Shown: positions 8,259 to 17,831, numbered from the stretch's first letter. The stretch is DNA of 19,467 bases from JBDNFP01 sp041689775 (GCA_041689775.1 JBDNFP010000283.1:1-19467), one strand, 5' to 3'. Translations and numbers: made by a program. Notes: generated by a model not told the origin, from the letters alone.

Positions 8259-9617
8259 ATGAAAATACCTTTCCTCACACAAAAAAGAAGTAGTATCCTT
8301 ATCCTTTTACTAGTAGCAACTGGTTGGGGGTGTACTCCCTCTCAAAACGATCCGGTTTCTTCCACGGACATAGCATTAAATGAAGCTTTGGTGAAAACCG
8401 GAGGTAGCCTTGTTTTTTTTCGTTTTCCGGCGGCTTCTGACCTCCAAAAAATACCGCAAGACCCTAAGAATCCACTGACGGCGGAAAAGGTAGAGCTGGG
8501 ACGTCACCTGTACCACGAAACTGCCTTGGCTATTAATCCCAAAGTCAAAAAGAGCCTGATGACGTATTCCTGTGCCAGCTGCCACCATGTAGATGCCGGT
8601 TTCCAGGCTTGTTTGCCGCAGGGCATTGGCGAAGGTGGCCTTGGGTACGGTTCCATTGGAGAAGGCCGGCAGAGTGATCCTGTCTACCGGGAAAGTGAAT
8701 TGGATGTTCAGCCACTGCGAAGCCCGTCTACGCTCAACATAGCCTACCAACCGAATGTGCTTTGGAACGGTCAGTTCGGGGCAACGGGTGTCAACAAAGG
8801 AACCCAGAATAACTGGACCAAAGACACCCCCAAAGAAGCTAATTTTCTAGGTTTTGAAGGGGTCGAGACCCAGGCCATCGCCGGTCTGACTGTACATCGG
8901 ATGGGGTCAAACGAAGACCTATTTCGTAATTCGACCTATCGCAAGTTATTCCAGAATGCCTTTCCGAATGTGCCCGAAGTTGATCGGTATAGTATTAAAA
9001 ATATAGGCCTTGCTATTGCTTCCTACGAGCGGACACTGCTCGCCACCGAAGCGCCTTTTCAACGGTGGTTGCGGGGTGAAAAGGGCGCTCTGTCGGATGA
9101 TCAGAAAAAAGGAGCTCTTCTGTTCTTCGGAAAAGGAAATTGCGTGCAGTGTCATACCGGTCCGGCGCTGAACAGTATGGCTTTTTATGCTATGGGAATG
9201 TCTGATTTAAGCGGAAGTAGAGTCCACAACGTGAATCCCAATCAGTCAGATCATAAGGGGAGGGGTAGCTTCACCGGAAAGGCCGAGGATATGTACAAGT
9301 TTAAAGTACCGCAGCTGTACAACCTGAGAGACTCCCCGTTTTTCGGTCACGGTTCTAATTTTCGTACCGTTAGGGAAGTAATTATGTATAAAAATAGGGC
9401 AGTGGCTCAGAATAGTGTCGTTCCTTCGGGTCAGTTGGCCAAGGAGTTTAGCCCGTTGCATTTAAGTCCGGAAGAGATCAGCCAACTAACTGATTTTATT
9501 GAGAATAGCCTTCGTGATCCCAAACTAACCCGTTACGTACCTACGCTGACTCCTTCGGGCTATTGTATTCCAAATAATGATATCCAAACCCGGGTCGATA
9601 GGTCGTGGTTCAGGTAG
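8259..9617 (+). CDS. Di-haem cytochrome c peroxidase, lipoprotein
   Basis: The 452-residue product belongs to the CCP/MauG family, which uses two c-type haems to reduce hydrogen peroxide or to oxidise other substrates in the periplasm. Two haem attachment motifs are visible: CASCH (Cys105, Cys108, His109) and CVQCH (Cys295, Cys298, His299), at family-like spacing. Other family stretches are ELGRHLYHETAL, RSPSTLNIAYQPNVLWNG, FKVPQLYNLRDSPFFGHGS and LSPEEISQLTDFIENSLRDP. The N-terminus has a signal peptide with Cys25 after GWG, so the enzyme is likely lipid-anchored. It may take part in peroxide defence or act in a specialised maturation step; the sequence does not decide. The C-terminal tail after LRDP (about 25 residues) looks specific to this branch. 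It converges with the barrel gene at 9663. Confidence 0.9.
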   Translation: MKIPFLTQKRSSILILLLVATGWGCTPSQNDPVSSTDIALNEALVKTGGSLVFFRFPAASDLQKIPQDPKNPLTAEKVELGRHLYHETALAINPKVKKSLMTYSCASCHHVDAGFQACLPQGIGEGGLGYGSIGEGRQSDPVYRESELDVQPLRSPSTLNIAYQPNVLWNGQFGATGVNKGTQNNWTKDTPKEANFLGFEGVETQAIAGLTVHRMGSNEDLFRNSTYRKLFQNAFPNVPEVDRYSIKNIGLAIASYERTLLATEAPFQRWLRGEKGALSDDQKKGALLFFGKGNCVQCHTGPALNSMAFYAMGMSDLSGSRVHNVNPNQSDHKGRGSFTGKAEDMYKFKVPQLYNLRDSPFFGHGSNFRTVREVIMYKNRAVAQNSVVPSGQLAKEFSPLHLSPEEISQLTDFIENSLRDPKLTRYVPTLTPSGYCIPNNDIQTRVDRSWFR

Positions 9618-9623
9618 GGTAAG

Positions 9624-9642
9624 TTAAGAGAGCTTAATTTTT
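9624..9642 (+). terminator. Possible rho-independent terminator after the peroxidase
   Basis: TTAAG (9624-9628) and CTTAA (9633-9637) form a short stem around AGAG, followed directly by TTTTT (9638-9642). The position, seven bases past the peroxidase stop and ahead of a convergent gene, fits a terminator. The stem is short and AT-rich, so it would be weak. Confidence 0.35.
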
Positions 9643-9662
9643 GATCTGGCGCTAACAAGGTC

Positions 9663-10415
9663 TCAAAACACCACCACAAACCCCGCCCCCGTGTTGATCA
9701 CGCCCACAAAGCGCTTGCGGGTTTCGGTACCTTCGATGGCGGGGAAATTACCCACCTTTACGTAAGTAGGTACGCCTTTTAGTTCGGCCCGCGCGCCTAT
9801 CCAGTCGCCGGTGATTTGAAACCTCAATGAGTTAGATAATCTGAATCGGAGAGAACCACCGCCGCCTAGCCCAAAAGCGTTTGTTGAGCCTGAGGTAATG
9901 CGTCCCTCCACTGCGTTTTGTCCGGTAGTAGAAGTGCCGAAAAGTTTCACATCTGGTGATTTGGCGAAGACCAGTCCTCCCTGTACGTGGGCCGTAAACT
10001 CCACTTTTCCGATGGATTTGTAAGCCATTGGTCCTACTAATACTGCTCCTAGCTCCCATTTTGTTACTTCACTTTTCCAGGAATATGTATCCGGATTGGG
10101 AAGTAGTATGCTGTATTGTTCAATAAGCGGATTGGCGTTGGTTTCGTTACTGTTGAGGCTACCAGTTAGGCGTACTCCCCACCAGTTGGCAAGTTTCCTC
10201 TCATAGCTAAGCTGGCCGTAGAATCCCGATCCGGCTAGTCCGGCTTCGGGGTCGCTGAATTGCTTGCTGGCAAATTTCCCGATGGGAATACTGTACCCAC
10301 CCGCAAAAGAAATAGTATTGGACTGCTGTGCTATAGCGCTCAATGGTAGTAGGAGCGCAAAAAGAAACACTTTCAGGAGGGCTTGGGTAGTAAATAGATG
10401 CTTAGGGAAAGGCAT
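9663..10415 (-). CDS. Outer-membrane beta-barrel protein
   Basis: The start is taken at ATG 10415, which opens a signal peptide (MPFPKHLFTTQALLKVFLFA, then LLLPLSAIAQ); the frame stays open upstream to 10565 but that part is not signal-like. The mature part of about 220 residues has alternating aromatic and glycine-rich strands: ISFAGGYSIPIGKFASKQF, GFYGQLSYERKLANWWGVRL, GLGGGGSLRFRLSNSLRFQI. It ends GAGFVVVF, with the C-terminal phenylalanine used by the barrel-assembly machinery. The layout matches small barrels of the OmpA/PorT-like type. Partner and ligand cannot be read from sequence. The gene stands alone, convergent with the peroxidase gene. Confidence 0.75.
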   Translation of the reverse strand: MPFPKHLFTTQALLKVFLFALLLPLSAIAQQSNTISFAGGYSIPIGKFASKQFSDPEAGLAGSGFYGQLSYERKLANWWGVRLTGSLNSNETNANPLIEQYSILLPNPDTYSWKSEVTKWELGAVLVGPMAYKSIGKVEFTAHVQGGLVFAKSPDVKLFGTSTTGQNAVEGRITSGSTNAFGLGGGGSLRFRLSNSLRFQITGDWIGARAELKGVPTYVKVGNFPAIEGTETRKRFVGVINTGAGFVVVF

Positions 10416-10695
10416 ACGAGTAGCTGCGTGGACTAATGATGATAAATCAAAAACGGCCGGTAAGGATGGTGAATTGCGGAGTAATATTAGCTTTTTATCA
10501 ACCAGAATACAAATGGGATGGATTGTGCCTACCTCTTCTCTGCCTTGATTCCTACGTTCTGACACAATTTGAAATCGTAAAAATCAAAATACACTTACTG
10601 GATCTGTACAAGGGCAATTAGTAAAGGATGATTTAGTGTAAAAACAGAATCAACCCTTATCTTGTTGGCTATTTCTATTCATAACCCACTTTGGT

Positions 10696-12840
10696 ATGTA
10701 CAAATTCATTACGATTCTCCTCGCTGTTTTTCTACCCCTTGGTATACTGGCCCAATCACCCGCGTTGGATGTCGAATTACTCAGCCTTATACAGTCATTC
10801 AGCAAAACCAGCGCCGTGACGGGTCGGGAAGAAGAAGCTAGTGCTTTCGTGGAAAGTCTGTTCGCCGCTGGTACTTTCAAGAAAGATCGCCTCGGCAACC
10901 TAACCATCACACTGGGTAGTGGCACTCCCAAGCGGCTTTTTGTCACTCCGCTCGATGAACCTGGTTACGTGGTAAGTAATATCCTGGATAATGGGTACCT
11001 CCGCATTATGCCCGTGGGCTACGGGCATCTTGGTACCATGTACCACCAGTTTTTGGAAGGAAATGAAGTAAAAATTAACACCGAAAAGGGTATCCGTTAT
11101 GGAGTAGCGGTGGTACCATCATCGCACTTCGATGGGCTAAGGGCTGATCCCGTGCGGAGCCGGGGCGTGTACCAGTGGCAGGAGGCTTTCATAGATGTAG
11201 GGATGGCCTCGGCCAAAGAAGCAGAGGAACGAGGTATACGACTGGTAGATCCCCTGACGGCAAACAAAAAGCCGCAGATCATCAACAACGAGTATATTTC
11301 GGCACCTTCGGCGGCATCCAAATCAGTGGTAATAGCCTTAGCTTCTGTGGCAAAAACGCTGATGCAGGCAAAGTTTACGGGCACAGTAGTGATTGCTTTT
11401 GTAACCCTTGAACTCATCAATGGAAAAGGGATAGAAGACGTAGCAAACCGGCTTGGCCCATTCGATCAGGTGGTCCGTTTTAATCGTTTTTTGCAGCAGG
11501 AGTCAGGTGATGCCAGACAACTACTAACGAATAGAAAACTGCCTTTCGTTACCCAAAATACAAAAATAGTAAAGCCTGTTATCGGTTTTCGTCATCCCTC
11601 TACGGGTAGCCCCGACTGGCCAAATGACAATTATTTTGAAGTTGGTTTGCCTTCCAGCTATACCAATACCCCCGTTGAAATGGTGCCTATAAGTGCGGTA
11701 CAAGGGTTGATACAAACTTGGCTGAATGCCGTAGAAAGTAAATCATGGTCAATCGAAAGCCCCAAACTTCCGGCCATGGGAAAGAAGGTGGATACTTTTA
11801 CGACCTACGCAAAGGAAGAAGACTTATTGGCAAAACTGGTTTCGCTTTATGGCGTAAGCAGCGCCGAAAAACCGGTGCGTGATTATATCTTATCGGCTAT
11901 GCCTACCTGGGCCAAACCGGAAGTGGATGCTAAGGGAAATATTATACTGACCTTCGGTAAAGGGAAGCAACACCTGGCCTTTGTGGCCCACATGGATGAG
12001 GTAGGGTATCAGGTAGATAGTATCCGGGCGGATGGTACGCTGCTGCTGAAGACAAAGGGCGGCTTTTTTAATTCCGTATGGGAAGGACATGCCGCATTGG
12101 TACATACCGCTCAGCGTGATATCCCCGCTGCTTTTGAGCCTCGGGACAAGTACCTCACTGCTACTACCCAAATGAATGGTAACCTCGAGCCAACGGTTTT
12201 TGCGGGATTTGCCAGCCGACAGGAAGCCATTACTGCCGGGGTAGTTGAAGACGAAACGACCGTTACCATGCCGAAACAGATGATCCGGCTGAGTGAAAAC
12301 AAAGCTACCGCCCGGGGGTTTGACGACCGCGTGGGTTGTGCGAGTCTGTTGCTTTTATTGCAGAATATTAAACCCGAGGAACTACCCTTCAAAGTTACGT
12401 TTGTGTGGTCGGTGGAAGAAGAAGGCGGTTTGGTAGGGGCCACCTACGCGGCCAAAAACTTACAGGATGCCAGCATCGCGTACGCCATTGATACTTTTGT
12501 GTCATCTGATGATCCTATTGACCCTCAATTGTATGCCTATTGTCCGCTTGGCAAAGGTGCCGTGATCAGGGTGTTGGAAAGCATTAATTTTATCGGGCGG
12601 GAACACCTGAATTATTTACAAAGTCTGGCCAAGAAAAACGGAATCAAAACCCAATACGGCATGACGGCCGGGGGCACCGATGGACAGGCTTTCCTGAAGT
12701 ATGATATCCCGGCGGTACCTCTCTCCTGGCCTGGCCGGTACTCACATTCACCCATCGAAATCATGGATTTCCGGGATATGGGCGAGCTGATACAACTGAT
12801 CCGGGCTATAATAACGGATAAAACAAAGAAATACGAGTAG
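10696..12840 (+). CDS. Two-domain M42/M20-type metallopeptidase with a degenerate first domain
   Basis: The 714-residue product has a signal peptide (MYKFITILLAVFLPLGILAQ) and two homologous domains (about 25-345 and 370-710). The second is a complete M42-like aminopeptidase with two-zinc ligands: His432 (FVAHMDEVG), Asp543 (GFDDRVG), the Glu pair in SVEEEGGLVGA (Glu575 general base, Glu576), Asp599 (AIDT) and His684 (RYSHSPIE). A GGTDGQAF motif is also present. M42 enzymes trim peptides from the N-terminus. The first domain aligns along its length, but its ligand positions read FVTPLDEPG (Pro85), SAPSAASKS, TLELINGKG, RFNRF (Asn263) and SYTNTPVE (Asn324), so it cannot bind zinc in the usual way. 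It probably has a structural or substrate-guiding role. The enzyme is exported and would act in the periplasm or outside. Confidence 0.88.
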   Translation: MYKFITILLAVFLPLGILAQSPALDVELLSLIQSFSKTSAVTGREEEASAFVESLFAAGTFKKDRLGNLTITLGSGTPKRLFVTPLDEPGYVVSNILDNGYLRIMPVGYGHLGTMYHQFLEGNEVKINTEKGIRYGVAVVPSSHFDGLRADPVRSRGVYQWQEAFIDVGMASAKEAEERGIRLVDPLTANKKPQIINNEYISAPSAASKSVVIALASVAKTLMQAKFTGTVVIAFVTLELINGKGIEDVANRLGPFDQVVRFNRFLQQESGDARQLLTNRKLPFVTQNTKIVKPVIGFRHPSTGSPDWPNDNYFEVGLPSSYTNTPVEMVPISAVQGLIQTWLNAVESKSWSIESPKLPAMGKKVDTFTTYAKEEDLLAKLVSLYGVSSAEKPVRDYILSAMPTWAKPEVDAKGNIILTFGKGKQHLAFVAHMDEVGYQVDSIRADGTLLLKTKGGFFNSVWEGHAALVHTAQRDIPAAFEPRDKYLTATTQMNGNLEPTVFAGFASRQEAITAGVVEDETTVTMPKQMIRLSENKATARGFDDRVGCASLLLLLQNIKPEELPFKVTFVWSVEEEGGLVGATYAAKNLQDASIAYAIDTFVSSDDPIDPQLYAYCPLGKGAVIRVLESINFIGREHLNYLQSLAKKNGIKTQYGMTAGGTDGQAFLKYDIPAVPLSWPGRYSHSPIEIMDFRDMGELIQLIRAIITDKTKKYE

Positions 12841-12881
12841 TGAGGAGGAGGGCACTGTCAGGCGTACCCCAGTTGACTAGC

Positions 12882-14465
12882 TTATTTACGATAAATACGA
12901 AGGAAGGCTTCCTTGGGCACCTTCTGGTATTCTCCTTTGGCCAAAGACGGATTGATTTCATAGGTATAAGGTTCGGGTTGGGTCACTACTTCTTCCCCGA
13001 AAAGCTCCTTTTCGTCAATGGAAAGACGGCGTACCAATTGTTCTTCGTAAGTCTTGCCCCAGCGATCATTATCCCCAAGTACCAGCCGGATTTTTTCCCA
13101 GTCATCGTAGAAGTATTCTCGTAGCAAGGGAATAATCCGGGTCAGAAATGCTTCACATAGCTCGTTATACGTACTTATCCCTAAGAGGTAGGCGTGGCCG
13201 AGTGCGTGGTCGCGGTCGTAAAGTGCCTCAATACGTTTGTTGATGGTTTGGAGGAGTTGACGCAGTTCGATTCCCTCAATAGTGACGGTTGCCAATAGTG
13301 CAGGATCAGGGAGTATTTCTCCGAATTGAAAACGGCGACGAAGCGCGGTATCAAGCAGTGCAATAGAGCGGTCGGCGGTGTTGAGCGTCCCAACTACGTA
13401 CAGGTTGCCCGGAATACCAAACCGACTACGGGAGTAGGGTAGCGTAAGCCATAGCTCATGGGTGGCCCCCAGGCGCTTGTCGGGTTCGAGTAGGGTCATC
13501 AACTCGCCCATGACGGCCGAGAGGTTAGCACGGTTGATTTCATCAATAATCAGTAAGTGAGCCGGAGCGGCGGCAAAGCGTTCGGCTCGTTGGCTCGGGG
13601 TATCATCCAGACAACTTTCAAACGATGAATAGCCCGCTTGGCGCAGTGCTTTCAGACAAGCGTCATAAAAAATACCTTTCTTCACTTGGTAGCTGATACG
13701 CCCGCCCAGGGTATCGGGCCGGATTCCTTCCATGAATTCCTCGTAGCTGTACGATGGGTGGAAGGTAACAAAGTGTGACTCTGAAAAGAGAGTCCGCATC
13801 TTTTGTACTTGGTACGTCTTCCCGGTTCCGGGAGGACCATACAGCAGATAGTTGAGCGGAATGTCAGGACGAGGGGGTATGCTTTTACTAGCGGAGTAGG
13901 TCTCTTTCGGGTCGTGTACCTGTCCCGCTTCCCAGCCGGGAGCAGCGTAGGCAATAATCTCACCCCGGTACGACTCGTCTACGGCTGCCTTGTAGGCGGC
14001 GGAGTTGTGCTTTTTGCTGTGCGGACTCCGGCGAGCCTTTTCAACAAATTCCAAAAGGCAGTTTTCCCACTCTTGCTTGGCTTCGGGATCTTTACGGTCC
14101 AGGTCAGCATCTTCAAAGGGAATGGGCAACCATACATAGTCGGATGAATTTTCAACCGAACCGATTCGGCTATTGCCATGCAGTTCCTCCTCAATGTTGT
14201 CGATGTATTCTTTGGGGAAGGCAAACCATATCCTGATTCCTTCACTCTTGGTCCTTGTGATGCGCAAGGCTGGGAACACATTAATGGTTACCGAAATGCC
14301 CACTTCATTTTTGAGTACAACAATCGAAAGCCGTGGATCCGAATCGGCTAGGTTGGTGATATCTAGCGTGTCTTTGAGAAGCCGAAAAAAAAGCAGACAG
14401 GCTTCGGGGTGGTCAATCTCACGGAGCTTCTCGATAAGTTGCTGTTTTTGTTCTTCCGGACTCAT
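12882..14465 (-). CDS. McrB-type AAA+ NTPase, no McrC partner in the window
   Basis: The 527-residue product has an N-terminal region of about 200 residues and a C-terminal AAA+ domain. Visible motifs are Walker A GPPGTGKT (210-217), Walker B LLIIDEINRAN (304-314), the McrB-type sensor-1 GTLNTADRSI (359-368) and arginines in ALRRRF (374-379). A conserved-looking linker, HSKKHNSAAYKAAVDESYR, lies before the ATPase. McrB-type motors normally work with the nuclease McrC in restriction of modified DNA, but no mcrC-like gene is next to it: downstream is the peptidase, convergent. The N-terminal region is unlike any target-recognition domain I can name. The start at ATG 14465 (MSPEEQKQQLIEKL) is preferred; the frame extends to ATG 14561 with a hydrophobic stretch (VLMAIMVFMYIA), which is less likely to be translated. 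It may serve in defence or in another McrB-like remodelling role. Confidence 0.85.
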   Translation of the reverse strand: MSPEEQKQQLIEKLREIDHPEACLLFFRLLKDTLDITNLADSDPRLSIVVLKNEVGISVTINVFPALRITRTKSEGIRIWFAFPKEYIDNIEEELHGNSRIGSVENSSDYVWLPIPFEDADLDRKDPEAKQEWENCLLEFVEKARRSPHSKKHNSAAYKAAVDESYRGEIIAYAAPGWEAGQVHDPKETYSASKSIPPRPDIPLNYLLYGPPGTGKTYQVQKMRTLFSESHFVTFHPSYSYEEFMEGIRPDTLGGRISYQVKKGIFYDACLKALRQAGYSSFESCLDDTPSQRAERFAAAPAHLLIIDEINRANLSAVMGELMTLLEPDKRLGATHELWLTLPYSRSRFGIPGNLYVVGTLNTADRSIALLDTALRRRFQFGEILPDPALLATVTIEGIELRQLLQTINKRIEALYDRDHALGHAYLLGISTYNELCEAFLTRIIPLLREYFYDDWEKIRLVLGDNDRWGKTYEEQLVRRLSIDEKELFGEEVVTQPEPYTYEINPSLAKGEYQKVPKEAFLRIYRK

Positions 14466-14621
14466 AGATACTTGGTAAACGGTGTTTTCTTGAAATTGAG
14501 TGGCAATATACATAAAAACCATAATGGCCATTAGCACACCAATCGGGGGCTGTTTTTCCACAATAAAGGACTCAGAACCTATGGTACAGAATTAGTGGCT
14601 ACCTTATTAAAAAATAAAACT

Positions 14622-14849
14622 ATGAACAGACGAGAAACAGATAAAGAGACAAAAGCTACTAAAAAAACCAATGATTTATGGCTCTGGGTCGTTGGTTTAG
14701 GTATTATCATGATGCTGATTGCTTCCATTGGCGGATTTTTTAATCATGATGAATCACTGATGCCAGGAACAGATGTGGCCCCTGGTACCGTAATGTCTGA
14801 CACAGTAACAGGGGACATGGTGGACACTCTTCCAACCAAATTTCGCTGA
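14622..14849 (+). CDS. Small single-pass membrane protein, unknown function
   Basis: The 75-residue product starts at ATG 14622 (MNRRETDKETKATKKTND); an in-frame ATG at 14595 is possible but lies in less typical sequence. A basic hydrophilic N-terminus leads to one membrane helix (about 19-40: LWLWVVGLGIIMMLIASIGG). A short acidic, threonine-rich tail follows (PGTDVAPGTVMSDTVTGDMV). The charge pattern predicts an N-inside orientation with the tail outside. The gene is divergent from the McrB-type gene, with 156 bases between starts, and converges with the dehydrogenase gene 12 bases past its stop. I do not recognise a family. Confidence 0.6.
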   Translation: MNRRETDKETKATKKTNDLWLWVVGLGIIMMLIASIGGFFNHDESLMPGTDVAPGTVMSDTVTGDMVDTLPTKFR

Positions 14850-14861
14850 TAGAAAGAAGCA

Positions 14862-17831
14862 CTACTTTTTGAGCGCTTCCCATAGTATTTCGGCGGGATG
14901 TAAGGCTTTACGTCCGGTTCCGTCTTTAATCTGATGGCGGCAGCTTGTACCTGATGCTGCAATTATAACCTCATTGGGCTGCTGTCGTACGGTTGGGAAC
15001 AGCACCAGTTCGCCTATCTGCATGGATAAGTCGTAATGCTCCGTTTCGTACCCAAAACTCCCTGCCATACCGCAGCATCCACTCGGAATCAGCTGAACGC
15101 TATAATTAGTGGGCAGCGAGAGGATCTTCTTGGCCGTTGATAGCGAAGACAATGCTTTCTGATGGCAATGACCGTGTAGTTTTATCACCTTCGTGTCATC
15201 GGTAAACTGATATTTACTGATGTTTTTGGCGTCCACTTCCCGGGCAATAAACTCTTCAAAAAGAAAGGCGTGCTGGGCGAGTTGCCGGGCGTCTTCCCTT
15301 AGTTCGGGTGCCACTAGATCGGGGTATTCATCCCGGAACGTCAGAATCGCGGATGGTTCAATACCAATCAGTGGGGTCTGACTGCTAATTATCCCTTTTA
15401 ACAAGCTTACGTTACGATTAGCGATCTGCTGGGCTTCTTTGACTAACCCTTTTGATAAATAGGTGCGACCAGATTCGAGATGCTCAGGAATGACAACATC
15501 GTAGCCTAGCTTTTGCAGAAGTTGAACCGCCTTTTGTCCCACCTCCACATCATTATAGTTGGTGAACTCATCACAAAATAAATAGACCTTTTTCTTACTA
15601 GTTGGTCTATATCTTTCCTTTTTCTTAAACCATTTTTTTAACGTAGTACCATAAAGTTTCGGCATGGTTCGGTCCGGATGAAACCCTACTATCCGGTTGG
15701 CAATCCGGCGTATACTGGCCGTGCCAAAGATGGCATTATAGGCCCAGGGAGCCCAGGTTGCCAGTTCCATTTGCTTGGTAAAGTTCGCAATCAGGCGCGA
15801 TCGGAAAGGTACCCCGTATGTATCATAGTACTGCTGGGTAAATTCTGCTTTCATTTTACCGACATCCACGCTGGACGGGCACTCGGCTTTGCAGCCTTTG
15901 CACGATAAACAAAGGTCAAGTACCTCCTTTACCATGTCGGGAGTGGTATTTGATCCTGTACTTTTTGTCGTATCGGCGGTGTAGTATTGCCGCAGAATGT
16001 TTGCGCGGGCGCGGGTAGTATCTCGCTCACTGCGGGTGGCCATGTAGCTGGGGCACATGGTACCTCCGGTAAGGTGGGTTTTACGACAATCCCCAGAGCC
16101 ACTGCACTTCTCGGTCAGACGAAGAATACCCTCCTCTTTGGAAAAATTAAACACCGTGTTAATATCGACCTTAGGGGCGTCGGGTACGTACCGCAGCGAC
16201 TCGTTCATGGGCGGAGTATCCACAATCTTATTGGCATTAAAAATACCTTCCGGGTCCCAGATACGCTTGACTTGACGGAATAGCTCATACACTTCCTGCC
16301 CCATCATGAAGGGAATAAACTCTCCCCGTAGTCGGCCGTCGCCGTGCTCTCCGGAAAGCGAGCCCCGGTACTTCTTTACCAAAGCGGCGGTATCGGCTAG
16401 CACTTGCCTGAATTGCTGCTTTCCTTCGCTGGTTTTCAGGTTAATCATCGGTTCTACGTGTAGCTCGCCGGCTCCGGCGTGGGCGTAGTAGGAGGCGTGC
16501 AGTCCATGACTGGTCAGTAGCTTGTCCAGATCTTCGATATAATCAGGAAGATCTTCAACGGCTACGGCGAAATCTTCAATCAGATTTACTGGCTGGGTAT
16601 CGCCGGGCAGATTACGGATGAGGCCTAGTCCGGCTTTACGGATATCCCAGGCTTGGGTAGCTTCCGCACCAAGCAGTAAAGGGTACGCATAGCCTAGCTG
16701 TTCCTTCTGCAAGTCAGCAATCAGGGCATTGGCTTGTTGTTGTACTTCCTCCGGAGTATCTCCCCAGAACTCTACCATCAACAGTGCGGCCGGATCTCCT
16801 TCCAGGAAAAAGCGATTTTTTGAATAGACAGCATGCTCCTTGGTAAAGTCCATGATGTACTTATCTACCAGTTCAGAAGCTTTGGGATGGTGGGTCATGG
16901 CCACCCGGTTAGCGTGTAGTGCCTCGGGTAGCGATTGGGTATGGATGCACACTACCCCAACGGCTGCGGGGGGTACATCTACCAGATTTAGCTTCGCTTC
17001 CGTTATAAAACAAAGAGTGCCCTCCGAACCCGCAATGAGGCGGGCCAGGCTGATTCGCTCGGGACCTGCTTCATCCTGACCTTTTTCAACCACGAGGCTA
17101 TCCAATGCGTAACCCGAATTGCGGCGGGTGACGGTACGTTTGGGGAAATTCTGCTCAATCAATTCTTGGTCCACAGGGTTGGAAATAATTCCCCACATTC
17201 CGGCATAAATCCCCTGTTCTCGCTTACTGCTTACTAACTTACCGCTAAGGCGCTGTAAAAAATCTTTGGTGGATAACTCCGTGAAAGCCGTCTCGGTACC
17301 GTCGGATAGTAATGCTTTTACTTCCAATAAGTGATCGCGGGTGCTACCCCAAACGATGGAATGCAGGCCGCAGGAATTATTCCCAATCATTCCGCCGATC
17401 ATGGCCCGGCTCGCGGTGGAAGTTTCGGGTCCAAAAAGTAGACCATGCGGAGCCAGAAATTTATTAAGGTCGTCGCGGATAACTCCCGGCTGCACGCGCA
17501 CCCATTTTTCTTTTGCGTTGATTTCCAGTATTTTATCGAAGTGTTTAGAAATATCGACCACTAGTCCGCTGCCTACTACTTGTCCGGCTAATGAGGTGCC
17601 CGCCGCGCGCGGAATTAACGTTATTTTGCGTTTTTTGGCGAAGTCAATGAGGTGTTTAAGGTCTTGCGCATGGCGGGGTAGTGCTACGGCGAGTGGTAGC
17701 TCCTGATACACGGATGCGTCAGTGGCGTACAGCCGCCTGACCGCCTCGTGGGTAGAGGAATCATCGTAGTATAGTTCACCTTCGATCTGATTGCGTAGGG
17801 CAGAAAATTGAAAAAGGTTAGGTCGGTTCAT
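14862..17831 (-). CDS. FAD-linked oxidoreductase with 4Fe-4S and CCG domains (D-2-hydroxyacid dehydrogenase type)
   Basis: The 989-residue product combines three parts. The N-terminal FAD-binding domain (about 40-290) has PRAAGTSLAGQ (75-85) and GGMIGNNSCG; a FAD-oxidase C-terminal region follows (IAGSEGTLCFITEAKL, YYAHAGAGELHVEP, SGEHGDGRLRGEF). The middle has Fe-S cysteines: CSGSGDC and TMCPSY (576, 582, 593) and CLSCKGCKAEC (641, 644, 647, 651). The C-terminal CCG part has HGHCHQKAL and PSGCCGMAGSFGYE (919-920), typical of GlpC/heterodisulfide-reductase-like domains. This fusion is known in YdiJ-like enzymes and bacterial D-lactate or D-2-hydroxyglutarate dehydrogenases, which pass electrons to the respiratory chain. 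Which acid is the substrate cannot be decided. The length fits the family and no lesion is visible. The gene stands alone. Confidence 0.9.
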   Translation of the reverse strand: MNRPNLFQFSALRNQIEGELYYDDSSTHEAVRRLYATDASVYQELPLAVALPRHAQDLKHLIDFAKKRKITLIPRAAGTSLAGQVVGSGLVVDISKHFDKILEINAKEKWVRVQPGVIRDDLNKFLAPHGLLFGPETSTASRAMIGGMIGNNSCGLHSIVWGSTRDHLLEVKALLSDGTETAFTELSTKDFLQRLSGKLVSSKREQGIYAGMWGIISNPVDQELIEQNFPKRTVTRRNSGYALDSLVVEKGQDEAGPERISLARLIAGSEGTLCFITEAKLNLVDVPPAAVGVVCIHTQSLPEALHANRVAMTHHPKASELVDKYIMDFTKEHAVYSKNRFFLEGDPAALLMVEFWGDTPEEVQQQANALIADLQKEQLGYAYPLLLGAEATQAWDIRKAGLGLIRNLPGDTQPVNLIEDFAVAVEDLPDYIEDLDKLLTSHGLHASYYAHAGAGELHVEPMINLKTSEGKQQFRQVLADTAALVKKYRGSLSGEHGDGRLRGEFIPFMMGQEVYELFRQVKRIWDPEGIFNANKIVDTPPMNESLRYVPDAPKVDINTVFNFSKEEGILRLTEKCSGSGDCRKTHLTGGTMCPSYMATRSERDTTRARANILRQYYTADTTKSTGSNTTPDMVKEVLDLCLSCKGCKAECPSSVDVGKMKAEFTQQYYDTYGVPFRSRLIANFTKQMELATWAPWAYNAIFGTASIRRIANRIVGFHPDRTMPKLYGTTLKKWFKKKERYRPTSKKKVYLFCDEFTNYNDVEVGQKAVQLLQKLGYDVVIPEHLESGRTYLSKGLVKEAQQIANRNVSLLKGIISSQTPLIGIEPSAILTFRDEYPDLVAPELREDARQLAQHAFLFEEFIAREVDAKNISKYQFTDDTKVIKLHGHCHQKALSSLSTAKKILSLPTNYSVQLIPSGCCGMAGSFGYETEHYDLSMQIGELVLFPTVRQQPNEVIIAASGTSCRHQIKDGTGRKALHPAEILWEALKK

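Noticed and set aside
12883..12897. Inverted repeat TATTTA-CGA-TAAATA between convergent genes as a terminator.
   Set aside because: It overlaps the last codons of the McrB-type gene and no T-run follows on either strand.
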